Part shown: positions 52,477 through 60,660 of the stretch, in pieces | Numbering within the stretch: position 1 is the first letter of the stretch | Layout of the letters: each line of letters begins with the position of its first letter | Assembly (NCBI RefSeq): GCF_002571225.1 | Contig: NZ_NVEC01000001.1 | Span: forward strand, 1-64,000 | Length of the DNA stretch: 64,000 bases | Direction: 5' to 3' | Source: Bacillus sp. AFS059628 | Lineage (GTDB): Bacteria > Bacillota > Bacilli > Bacillales > Bacillaceae_G | Position numbers and translations under genes: made by a program | The notes under the pieces: model-generated | The model's database searches: none | What the model was told of the DNA's origin: nothing | What the model saw: the letters and a program-made list of their open reading frames with translations, nothing else

Positions 52477-53853
52477 TTAATCATCACTTTTTTGTTTTGT
52501 CATTGCTTTAATTGTTTTCAGTTGGCTATCAAGCGCCGCCAATGTACTCTCTAGCTTTTGATACTTCTTCACAATTTCATTTTGTTTATCCAAATTTTGC
52601 TTTTCAATATCTTGAATCTTTTTATCTAGATCACTTACACGTGAGTCAATGTTTTTTACTCGTTCTCCAACTACACCTTTATCACCAAATAGCTTATCAA
52701 GTGGCTCTTCCATCATTTTTCCTAAACCGTTAGAACTAAAGAAAAATTGCTTCGCTGCATCCGGTTTTTCTTTTAACGCTTTCGTTAATGCTTCGTCATT
52801 AACTTCCATCGTTCCATCTTGCTTTAATTGAATACCAAATGAGAATAAGTAATTGCCATCTTGTGAAAATGTTACAACATTGTTCATCGCTTGACGCACA
52901 CTTTGCATAATAGCTTGTCCTTGAAAGGCTCCACCTTTACCAGCAAAGATATCCACTGTAGAAACAGCTTTATTATAATCTGCAACCATCTTTTTAATAA
53001 TATTTGATGCGTCTGTTACGTTTGAGTCACTTACTGTGAATTTTAGATCTATACCTTTTGCTTTTGGTTCTGTTGTACCTGCATCTGGTGTTCCTTCTAC
53101 TTTCGGCTCAGTTACTTTTAGCAATTCAATTTTCACGCCTGGAAGAGCTTCAATTGTATTGGTAGAACTTTCAGCTTCAATACCATTAATACTATATTTA
53201 GCATTTTGCGCTTCATTAATTGTATTAAGCGCTGTGCCATCTGCCTTGGCTAAACCCATATCTTGAAATAGTGTAGATGTGTTCGCTTCAAACTTAATCT
53301 GTCCATCTGTTCCCTCTTTTTTCGAGGTCATGAAAATTTTATTTCCAAGTGTATAAGCCGATACACCATAATCTCCGTCATTAATTTTGTTAATTAAATC
53401 TTTATATGTCATATCAGTTGTTATTTTTAGATCTTTACCACCTAGTTTTAACGTTTCATTTCTTGGAAGCTTCGCATTTATATCAGTAATATCATTAGAA
53501 GCTATTTGATGACGCTGCGCAAGCTGTGTAATTGTCATATTAAAAGTTCCTGCAATCGCACCCCCATCAGCTTTTACATTTATATATCCATCTTGCGTTG
53601 TCGTTACTTTTTTCTCGTTGCCTTTAAAATCCGCTAAGTTTTTAAAAGTTTGTGTGAAAGAGCTAAATTCTGATTTTAAACTTGTATATAATAGTTTATC
53701 TTGCGAAAGTTGATTCTTTTCATTTGTATACGGTGTTTTTCTCATATCTAACGCATTCAGTTCTAATTCAACGAAGTTAGAAGTATCGATCATATTATTT
53801 CCGAGGTTCCATATTTGTTGTCTACCACCAATACCTGTTAACGTTCCTGCCAT
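52477..53853 (-). CDS. fliD: Flagellar filament cap protein FliD
   Basis: A 458-residue cap protein. N-terminal coiled end with KTPYTNEKNQLSQDKLLYTSLKSEFSSF; middle domain with TMTITQLAQRHQIASNDI; C-terminal coiled coil (NIDSRVSDLDKKIQDIEKQN). ATG 53853 has AAGGAGTGAG upstream. Confidence 0.92.
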   Translation of the reverse strand: MAGTLTGIGGRQQIWNLGNNMIDTSNFVELELNALDMRKTPYTNEKNQLSQDKLLYTSLKSEFSSFTQTFKNLADFKGNEKKVTTTQDGYINVKADGGAIAGTFNMTITQLAQRHQIASNDITDINAKLPRNETLKLGGKDLKITTDMTYKDLINKINDGDYGVSAYTLGNKIFMTSKKEGTDGQIKFEANTSTLFQDMGLAKADGTALNTINEAQNAKYSINGIEAESSTNTIEALPGVKIELLKVTEPKVEGTPDAGTTEPKAKGIDLKFTVSDSNVTDASNIIKKMVADYNKAVSTVDIFAGKGGAFQGQAIMQSVRQAMNNVVTFSQDGNYLFSFGIQLKQDGTMEVNDEALTKALKEKPDAAKQFFFSSNGLGKMMEEPLDKLFGDKGVVGERVKNIDSRVSDLDKKIQDIEKQNLDKQNEIVKKYQKLESTLAALDSQLKTIKAMTKQKSDD

Positions 53854-53873
53854 ATTTCTCACTCCTTATTTAT

Positions 53874-54737
53874 TTACATATAATCTAAAATACTCGTTTT
53901 ACTCATCGTACTAACAGCTTTTAACGTAGCTTCATACGTTGCGTTTATATAAGCTAAATCAGAAATGGCTACCGCTAAATCAACATCTTCAATTTCTTTA
54001 CGGTTTTCTTGAAGTGCTAAGTTTTGTTCGCTTAAAATTGTTTTAAACGTCTCCATTGTGTTCATTGTCGAACCAACTTCAGTTGTACGATTAATGATGC
54101 CATCTAAATTTTTCTTATTTTCTCCTAATAAAGGCTGTAACGCTTTTTGGTCACCTTTTTGCATCGCTTCACTTATCTGTTTTAACGTTTTTATAACAGG
54201 GGATAATAACGCTTCGCCGTTACGAAATGCTTTTAATTCATAACCGTCATTTAGCTGCCAGTTCACATCATTTTTTCCACCTTGATATGTACCATCTTCT
54301 GTAAATGGTGGATTTTCTGCACTATCACCACCGAAAATATAACGACCTTGCTCTTTCGTATTTGCTAAATATACAACTTGTTTTAAAATTTGATCGATCT
54401 CTGCACCGATAGCCTTTAATTCTTTTTCACCATTTTGCTCACTTAGTGCCTGCACCATTAATTGATCTGCTCTTGTTACAGACTTTAAAACACCTTGTAA
54501 AGTATTTTCAGTTTGTGTTAATACATTTTTCGAATCCGCTATATCTTTTTGCATTTGTTCAATATTCGCTAATGAATGTTGAATCGCAAATGATTTACTT
54601 GCCGCAAGTGGATCTTCACTCATAAGAAGGTTTTTCTTCCCTGAAGTTACTTGGTTTCGATGGTATTGCTGTTGCACATTCAAATCCATTAACTGATTCT
54701 TTGCCCAGCTTGCATTTTGAAATGTAGATACTCTCAT
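53874..54737 (-). CDS. flgL: Hook-associated protein 3, FlgL
   Basis: A 287-residue flagellin-like junction protein: MRVSTFQNASWAKNQLMDLN, VTSGKKNLLMSEDPLAASKS at the N-terminus and EDVDLAVAISDLAYINATYEATLKAVS at the C-terminus. ATG 54737 has AAGGAGGAG upstream. It lies between flgK and fliD. Confidence 0.93.
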   Translation of the reverse strand: MRVSTFQNASWAKNQLMDLNVQQQYHRNQVTSGKKNLLMSEDPLAASKSFAIQHSLANIEQMQKDIADSKNVLTQTENTLQGVLKSVTRADQLMVQALSEQNGEKELKAIGAEIDQILKQVVYLANTKEQGRYIFGGDSAENPPFTEDGTYQGGKNDVNWQLNDGYELKAFRNGEALLSPVIKTLKQISEAMQKGDQKALQPLLGENKKNLDGIINRTTEVGSTMNTMETFKTILSEQNLALQENRKEIEDVDLAVAISDLAYINATYEATLKAVSTMSKTSILDYM

Positions 54738-54778
54738 TTCTATCTCCTCCTTATATATTTCCAATCAATTACTATCAT

Positions 54779-56077
54779 TTATCGAATAATCGAAAACAGA
54801 CTATCAAACACTTCATTCATCGTAGTAATAGCTTTAGAGTTTGCAACGAAATATTTTTGGAAGGCCATTAAATTAACCATTTCCTCTTCCATATTAACGC
54901 CTTCGACACCCATCTTTTCTTCCTGAATCCCCTCTAATAAATCCCCATGAATTTTTTGATATGCATTCACTGCACTTTTATCAGATGCAATACCAACTAC
55001 GAATTGGTCTAATGCTTGTTTATAAGAAAGACCTTCTTTATAATCTCCATCTGTAATCGCTGCTAGTTTATTTGCTGTTTCAGCTGATATTTTCATTTTC
55101 GAAACATCTTTTGCAAATTCCGGGTTTAATTTCATATCTTTCGCTTGATCTCCAACGAAGAACTCTTTCCCCATTACTGTGTTCACTTCATTCTTTACAG
55201 AACCCATTAATTCTTCAAGGTTTTTCTTATAACTAACAATCTTTGCTTTCGTATCGATTGCTGATTGGATCGCTCCACTAGCTAAGGGAATTTCCGAACC
55301 ATAAATCTCAACTGACATTGGTTCTTTTTCTTTATTTAATTGAAGTGGATATGTATCTTGTCCATTTACTGTTAAAACACCATTCATTCTAACACTCGTG
55401 ATATTAGGATTCATAGATTCATAAGACACTTCTATATTTGCATACTTAGACATTTCTGTAATGATACGATCACGTTCATCTAAAAGCTGATTTGGTACTT
55501 GTGTACCTGCTTGTCCAATTTTTTTATTCGCTTCCGCTAAACTAGCAGCAAGACGATTAAATTCATTGACATGCGCTCCAATATCTTCTGTCGTTTGTGC
55601 TTCTGCTGTATCTAAGCTTTTCGCCAGACGATTTACCTGACTTGTAAACTTCCCAGTTTCAGAAATTAATGTATCGTAGTAATTTGGTTGTTCTGGATTC
55701 TTTGCAACTTCACGAAAGGCATTGAAGAAGCCATCCATTAAACTAGATAATGAATTCTTTCCTGTCGTTCCAGCCATAGACTCTACACGTGATAAAGTCG
55801 AATTCATGTAGTTGTAGTAAGAGAGTTGAGATAATTGATCGTTAAACTGTTTCGTCTTCACTTCATCTGTAATACGATCAACGCCTAACGTTTGTACACC
55901 GTAACCTATTTTTTGTTCCGGTGAATAGCCATGACTTGCTCCAGCCGATCCGTAATTCACCATTTGACGCACATAACCAGGCGTATGAATGTTTGATAAA
56001 TTTTGTTTCGTCGTTTGTAATCCCATTTGTGCCGCTAACAAACCCGATAGCGGCGTATTATAATCAGATAGTCTCAT
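54779..56077 (-). CDS. flgK: Hook-associated protein 1, FlgK
   Basis: A 432-residue junction protein: SGLLAAQMGLQTTKQNLSNIHTPGYVRQMV, then FFNAFREVAKNPEQPNYYDT, and the C-terminal GVNMEEEMVNLMAFQKYFVANSKAI. AAAGGGGAAGTG precedes the ATG. It is shorter than many FlgK proteins but has both ends. Confidence 0.94.
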   Translation of the reverse strand: MRLSDYNTPLSGLLAAQMGLQTTKQNLSNIHTPGYVRQMVNYGSAGASHGYSPEQKIGYGVQTLGVDRITDEVKTKQFNDQLSQLSYYNYMNSTLSRVESMAGTTGKNSLSSLMDGFFNAFREVAKNPEQPNYYDTLISETGKFTSQVNRLAKSLDTAEAQTTEDIGAHVNEFNRLAASLAEANKKIGQAGTQVPNQLLDERDRIITEMSKYANIEVSYESMNPNITSVRMNGVLTVNGQDTYPLQLNKEKEPMSVEIYGSEIPLASGAIQSAIDTKAKIVSYKKNLEELMGSVKNEVNTVMGKEFFVGDQAKDMKLNPEFAKDVSKMKISAETANKLAAITDGDYKEGLSYKQALDQFVVGIASDKSAVNAYQKIHGDLLEGIQEEKMGVEGVNMEEEMVNLMAFQKYFVANSKAITTMNEVFDSLFSIIR

Positions 56078-56094
56078 AATGTTTCACTTCCCCT

Positions 56095-56547
56095 TTACAA
56101 TAGTTCGTTCATAAAGATTTGTGAATTATTGTTTCGTTCTAAATTATATTCAGAAACGGAATCCACAATACTTTCTGTAGTTTTTAATAGTACGTTTAAG
56201 TAATATTGATTTTTCAAAAGAATCATTTTTACATTCTCTTCTAATTTAGCTACATTTTTTTGTAATTCTTCCATTTTTTCAATTTCTTCGTTAGAAAAAT
56301 GCGAAAATAATGCACTTACGCGAAACGGTTCAATTCCCTTTTCTTTACAAAACTGAACAACCATTTCTTCAAACGAGCTTGATAACTTTTTTAAACCATC
56401 AATGTACTGCAATTGCTCTACTTGTAACTTTTGAACTGCATTTACATTTTTATGTTTTAAATTCTCATATATTTGTTCTCCAAGCGTTTGAATGTTTTCA
56501 TATGCTTTTTGAATAATAACGAGCTTTTCATATAATTGTATGTACAT
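56095..56547 (-). CDS. flgN: FlgN-like export chaperone
   Basis: A 150-residue helical coiled-coil protein (YENIQTLGEQIYENLKHKNV; EEIEKMEELQKNVAKLEENV). Size and position just before flgK match FlgN, chaperone of FlgK and FlgL. AAAGGAAAGG precedes the ATG. Confidence 0.78.
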   Translation of the reverse strand: MYIQLYEKLVIIQKAYENIQTLGEQIYENLKHKNVNAVQKLQVEQLQYIDGLKKLSSSFEEMVVQFCKEKGIEPFRVSALFSHFSNEEIEKMEELQKNVAKLEENVKMILLKNQYYLNVLLKTTESIVDSVSEYNLERNNNSQIFMNELL

Positions 56548-56563
56548 ATCGTTTCCTTTCCTT

Positions 56564-57028
56564 TTACAAGACTAAATTTACAATTAAACCGTGGATTTCT
56601 CCAATCTGATTTAACATTTCTAAATGTCCCGTTTTCGTATTAATTAAATTCATAACATCTTCTAACTCATTTAATCCCATTTCCGCCTGTTTCACAATCG
56701 TCATTTTCTGTGAATAGCCATAACGTGGATGACGCGACATGACATCTTTATATTGCAATACATTATCTACGTAAAAATTCAAAAATGATTTTACTGTATT
56801 TTTGTATTCCATTACGTTATCAAGCGTTAATTCCATTTCAATTTTCTCTTTAATTTCTCCAATGTTATCGACAAATGCTTCCATTTGTTCTAGCAATTTA
56901 TCTTTTTTCGGATCTGCATGCAAATTATCCGAAAATGCAAGTCCTGTCCTGACATTTGCTTCTTTCGGCATTTGAGTAGCAGGCGGTATATGCGATAAAA
57001 TTGGATTATGCGAGATCGAACGCAGCAT
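56564..57028 (-). CDS. YaaR/DUF327-family protein
   Basis: A 154-residue helical protein; AFVDNIGEIKEKIEMELTLDNVMEYKNTVKSFLNFYVDN and the ending GHLEMLNQIGEIHGLIVNLV fit the DUF327 (YaaR) family, of unknown function. ATG 57028 has AGGTGA five bases upstream. It heads the flgN-flgK-flgL-fliD run, which hints at a flagellar role. Confidence 0.8.
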   Translation of the reverse strand: MLRSISHNPILSHIPPATQMPKEANVRTGLAFSDNLHADPKKDKLLEQMEAFVDNIGEIKEKIEMELTLDNVMEYKNTVKSFLNFYVDNVLQYKDVMSRHPRYGYSQKMTIVKQAEMGLNELEDVMNLINTKTGHLEMLNQIGEIHGLIVNLVL

Positions 57029-57175
57029 ATATATCACCTATTTATTTATTTTTTTATTTCTCCCTAAACTTAATCGTAAAATCCAGTTATTTATAATTAT
57101 ACTCTGAACACTAACATTTTGCAGTTATTTTTTATAAAAGATATGTTACAATTTAGCATGAGGTGGCACAAATCT

Positions 57176-57673
57176 ATGAATATTTTTCTTTGTGGTTCAA
57201 ATCAATTAACAGCATTAGATCAGGAAGAAATAAAAAAATTTTTAACTGACTATGCTCACAAACATAAAATTTACATATTATGTTATAAATCTATTGAAAA
57301 TGAGATTCTTCGTTTTTTCATCGAAAACGAAAGACTCGCTCAAAATTTATGCCTTTACACGCTACAGCCGTTACAAGCATTAACAGATGAATTTCAAGAG
57401 GTCGTTGATTACTTAAAAAAACACGGAGCCGAGTATGTCGCTTTTGATCATCCTTCCGACTCCATTTACCGATCAGATTATATGTTTTTTGTAAAACAAA
57501 TAATCGAAGATACCGATTTAGTTCTCTGTTTTTATAATGGGGACAAGCATACATCTGTCATTCCCGTTGACGTTGCAAAAGAAGCAGGAATTGATGCTGT
57601 TATTTATGATTTACCAGGTTTACATGAAAAACAGATGAAAAAAAACTTTGAACAAAAAATCCGTATGATGTAA
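57176..57673 (+). CDS. Uncharacterised Rossmann-like protein upstream of cheR
   Basis: A 165-residue soluble protein, MNIFLCGSNQLTALDQEEIK onward, with alternating strands and helices. FLCGSN at the start, DTDLVLCFYNGDKHTSVIPVDVAKEAG near the end, and an overall layout recall the nucleoside deoxyribosyltransferase/SLOG group, but key residues cannot be assigned. It is the first gene of the plus-strand pair with cheR (40 bases apart). ATGAGGTGG precedes ATG 57176; longer frames lack support. Function unknown. Confidence 0.72.
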   Translation: MNIFLCGSNQLTALDQEEIKKFLTDYAHKHKIYILCYKSIENEILRFFIENERLAQNLCLYTLQPLQALTDEFQEVVDYLKKHGAEYVAFDHPSDSIYRSDYMFFVKQIIEDTDLVLCFYNGDKHTSVIPVDVAKEAGIDAVIYDLPGLHEKQMKKNFEQKIRMM

Positions 57674-57702
57674 AGGGGGAGGCACAATATCGTTATTGTG
57701 CC
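57673..57702 (+). promoter_or_regulatory. Hairpin inserted between Shine-Dalgarno and cheR start
   Basis: AAAGGGGGA (57672-57680) is followed at once by a perfect hairpin (GGCACAATA 57681-57689, loop TCGT, TATTGTGCC 57694-57702), then ten bases, then ATG 57713. Unfolded spacing is 32 bases; folded, about 10. The stem and loop lengths are identical to those before flgG. Confidence 0.75.
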
Positions 57703-57712
57703 TATTATAAAT

Positions 57713-58495
57713 ATGATAATTGAACAAGATTATGATCATTTTATCGCGAGTTTTAAACAACAATTCAATATGGATATCGCTTCATATAAACAAGATAGAA
57801 TGCGTCGTAGAATCGATGCTTTTATTTCGAGAAAGGGCTTTGAGAACTACACTAGTTTTCTAAGCAATTTACGTACCGATCAAAAGTTATTTTTAAGTTT
57901 TATTGACTATATTACAATTAACGTTTCAGAGTTTTTTAGAAATAAAGAACGTTGGCAAACGTTAGAGACGAAAGCACTACCAAAATTACTCGAACAAAAT
58001 AACGGAAAATTAAAAGCATGGAGTGCCGCTTGCGCTGCCGGTGAAGAACCATATACACTCTCTTTAATTTTATCGAAGCACCTAGCTCCATATCGTTTTG
58101 AAATACAAGCAACAGATCTTGATTTTCACATTTTAGAAACTGCAAAACGCGGTCAATATACAGAACGTTCTTTAAAAGAATTACCTGCCGATTTAAAAGA
58201 GCGTCATTTCACAAAAGAGAATGATATATATTCATTACACCAAAACATTAAACAAAACGTCACGTTCAAGCAGCATGACCTGTTAATGCAGTCGTTCGAT
58301 ACAAATTACGATTTAATCATTTGTCGCAACGTAATGATATACTTTACTGAAGAAGCAAGGGTAAAACTTTATGAAAAGTTTAGTCGTGCTTTACGAAAAG
58401 GCGGCGTATTATTTGTTGGTAGTACTGAACAAATTTTAACACCTGAACGTTATAATCTTCAGCGCTTCGATACATTCTTCTACGAAAAAATATAA
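57713..58495 (+). CDS. cheR: Chemotaxis methyltransferase CheR
   Basis: A 260-residue receptor methyltransferase. N-terminal helical domain (SYKQDRMRRRIDAFISRKGF), SAM-binding WSAACAAGEEPYTLSLILS, QATDLDFHILETAKRGQY, and LIICRNVMIYFTEEA. It methylates chemoreceptor glutamates. ATG 57713 is preferred to the GTG at 57698, which lies inside the hairpin stem and adds only five unlike residues. It is far from any cheB in this window. Confidence 0.93.
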   Translation: MIIEQDYDHFIASFKQQFNMDIASYKQDRMRRRIDAFISRKGFENYTSFLSNLRTDQKLFLSFIDYITINVSEFFRNKERWQTLETKALPKLLEQNNGKLKAWSAACAAGEEPYTLSLILSKHLAPYRFEIQATDLDFHILETAKRGQYTERSLKELPADLKERHFTKENDIYSLHQNIKQNVTFKQHDLLMQSFDTNYDLIICRNVMIYFTEEARVKLYEKFSRALRKGGVLFVGSTEQILTPERYNLQRFDTFFYEKI

Positions 58496-58498
58496 AAG

Positions 58499-58526
58499 AG
58501 GTCGTCACAATGTAAAGTGACGACCT
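58499..58526. terminator. Bidirectional terminator of cheR and the fliY operon
   Basis: A 10-bp stem (AGGTCGTCAC and complement) with an 8-nt loop, a T-run on the right and A-run on the left, between convergent genes. Confidence 0.85.
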
Positions 58527-58528
58527 TT

Positions 58529-59245
58529 TTATATAACTCGAATTAAAATAATAGCAACAATCCATACAAAGAGAAAGAGAAACGTCATAGACCATTTATG
58601 TTCTTGCATCGTATGTTTCAAAGCCTGTGATAATTGTGTCATATTCATTTCTGCAAGTGCTCTCCATACGCTTACATCCCGCTCTTTAGCAGTGCGATCT
58701 GTAACGCTAATTAAAATGGTTTCGTTAGACAATTTTGTTATATAAGCAGTAATAACCGTTACCATTAAATTTATATTTCCTTCTGAAGAATCACTTTCCA
58801 CTCTAGAAAGGAGTGCACTTACATCTAGTAACGGAATATGTACCTTTCTACCAAATGATAGTTGTACTTCTGCGAAATCATACGTCCCATCTAACAAAGG
58901 AAGCTCTTTTATATGCGCCTGCTTCACAAGTCCTTGCAAGCTTTTCATTACTTGTTCAAATATTTTTTCTGTTTGCTTTCCTTCTCCAGATAATGTATGT
59001 AACTTCTTAAAGAGTTGTAATACTGTATCCATCTCTTTAGAAAGCATTTCCTTCATAACCTTTCCATCGCCTAAACTCGCAAGTAAAATCCCTATTTCAT
59101 TATTCTTCGAAATAATTTTAGACTGTCCAGTAAACACTAGATTACTATGCTTTCGTTCTTTCTGGATTTCATGTTCTGAAATAGCTGCAGGCTGTTTTAA
59201 TGGTTGTAGCGTCTTATTTTCAATTGTTGTACGTTTAATCTCCAT
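58529..59245 (-). CDS. Uncharacterised protein with C-terminal membrane anchor
   Basis: A 238-residue protein. No signal peptide; the N-terminal 200 residues are soluble, with helices (KEMDTVLQLFKKLHTLSGEG) and a beta-rich part (YDFAEVQLSFGRKVHIPLLD), and a single C-terminal transmembrane helix (MTFLFLFVWIVAIILIRVI) ends the protein. This is a tail-anchored layout, with the bulk inside the cell. GTGGAGG precedes the ATG. It is third in a run with fliY and a secreted partner. Family not recognised. Confidence 0.7.
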   Translation of the reverse strand: MEIKRTTIENKTLQPLKQPAAISEHEIQKERKHSNLVFTGQSKIISKNNEIGILLASLGDGKVMKEMLSKEMDTVLQLFKKLHTLSGEGKQTEKIFEQVMKSLQGLVKQAHIKELPLLDGTYDFAEVQLSFGRKVHIPLLDVSALLSRVESDSSEGNINLMVTVITAYITKLSNETILISVTDRTAKERDVSVWRALAEMNMTQLSQALKHTMQEHKWSMTFLFLFVWIVAIILIRVI

Positions 59246-59272
59246 CTAAGCGCCTCCACTACTATGAAATTA

Positions 59273-60631
59273 TTAGCCCCATTCTTTATTACTTTTTAAA
59301 ACTAAAAACAATACGAATAAACCTGACATAATAGCAAATACATTAGAAGCTTGTATTCCCTCGTCACTTTTAGCTTCTTTCTGATCTGCTGGCTCTTCTT
59401 TTTTCTCTTTCTTTTTAGAAACGTCTTGATTGTTATTTTTATTATCTTTATCTTTTTGAGTCGTCGCTTTATTTACTTCCTTGTTGTCTGTGAGAGGCTC
59501 TTTTATAACATAAGTAATTCTTTCTTTCTCTTTCAATGGTTCTTTTATAAGATCGTTTACTTTCTCTTCTTTTTTTGGAATTTGAACAACTGGTGGTTTT
59601 TCTTCCTGAAGCGGGATTTCTACTTTCGAGTCTTCCTGCTTCTCAGTTTCTTTCTTATCTTCTAATTTATTTTCTAATTTATCTTCATTCTCTCGTTCAT
59701 CTATCTTTTTATCCTCTTCTGTTTTTTGCTCCAAAACAGAAACGACATACTCACTTGCTTCAATCAATTTATTTCCAGCCGCATCTACTACCTCTACAAA
59801 TAGTTCGTATGTCCCATTTGGCAACGCATCCGTTATTTCAAATACCTTTTGCCAATCCATATCGCGCTTATTGTAATCTAACAAAAATGTAATCTCTTTA
59901 TTTTCTTTTCCTTTTAATGTAACACGAACTTCTTTCACAACCGATTCCATGTCTGCCGCCTTCACTCTTACACGTATAGAATCGCCTTGTTTTCGTTCGA
60001 GTACGTTCTCCTTCACCTCGTCAATCGTAACCTTATGCAACTTCGGCATCTCTTTATCCATTGTTGGCATTTCATTATTTATACGAATAAAAGGGACTTT
60101 CACTTCATTTTCTAAGAGCTCTTCTTTCTCATTTTCTTTGTAATTTTGAATGAGCTGAAGGTTCCAATCACCTTGCAAATCAAAAGTCTCAACCTTGTAG
60201 TTAGCAATCCATCGCTTCGTTTCCTCTTCATACTTAAACGATAGCATTCTTTCTTGTTCATACTGATCGCCGTTTTTTGGCAAGCGCAAAATACCTTTTA
60301 TACTTTGAACATTTTTCTCTTTCGGCTCTACAATAACCAGCACTTCTTCGCCAACTTTTAATTCCGGCTTATTTACTGTAATAACCCCTTGATCCGTCTC
60401 TATCTTCTTTTCGGTTTCTTGTTCATTTTTTGCTTCTTGTTGTTCTTCTTTATCTTGCTTCATTTCCACTTGTTCTGGCTGTTCTTGAACTTCCTTATTC
60501 TCTTCTTGCACATTCACTTCATTTATATTTTGTTCTGGCACATTTTGCTCTTCCGCCTTACTTTGTAGCGTGAAGAGCAAGCACACATGTATGCATAACC
60601 AGCTCATTAGAAAAAACTTTACGTTTTTCAT
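59273..60631 (-). CDS. Secreted, membrane-anchored Lys/Glu-rich protein
   Basis: A 452-residue protein with a signal peptide (FFLMSWLCIHVCLLFTLQSK), a low-complexity acidic/basic stretch, a central part with two Ig-like beta domains (VITVNKPELKVGEEVLVIVE; LPNGTYELFVEVVDAAGNKL), another long K/E/D-rich linker and a C-terminal transmembrane helix (ASNVFAIMSGLFVLFLVLKS). It should span the wall from the membrane. It lies between fliY and a tail-anchored protein gene. Family not recognised; a stator- or wall-linked role is only a guess from position. Confidence 0.7.
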   Translation of the reverse strand: MKNVKFFLMSWLCIHVCLLFTLQSKAEEQNVPEQNINEVNVQEENKEVQEQPEQVEMKQDKEEQQEAKNEQETEKKIETDQGVITVNKPELKVGEEVLVIVEPKEKNVQSIKGILRLPKNGDQYEQERMLSFKYEEETKRWIANYKVETFDLQGDWNLQLIQNYKENEKEELLENEVKVPFIRINNEMPTMDKEMPKLHKVTIDEVKENVLERKQGDSIRVRVKAADMESVVKEVRVTLKGKENKEITFLLDYNKRDMDWQKVFEITDALPNGTYELFVEVVDAAGNKLIEASEYVVSVLEQKTEEDKKIDERENEDKLENKLEDKKETEKQEDSKVEIPLQEEKPPVVQIPKKEEKVNDLIKEPLKEKERITYVIKEPLTDNKEVNKATTQKDKDNKNNNQDVSKKKEKKEEPADQKEAKSDEGIQASNVFAIMSGLFVLFLVLKSNKEWG

Positions 60632-60660
60632 CTACTAGCTCAAACTCCTATTTCAACGAC

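Noticed and set aside
57127-57140. Degenerate MogR-like box between the yaaR-like gene and the gene before cheR
   Set aside because: Seven of eight positions match, but such near-matches are frequent in AT-rich spacers.
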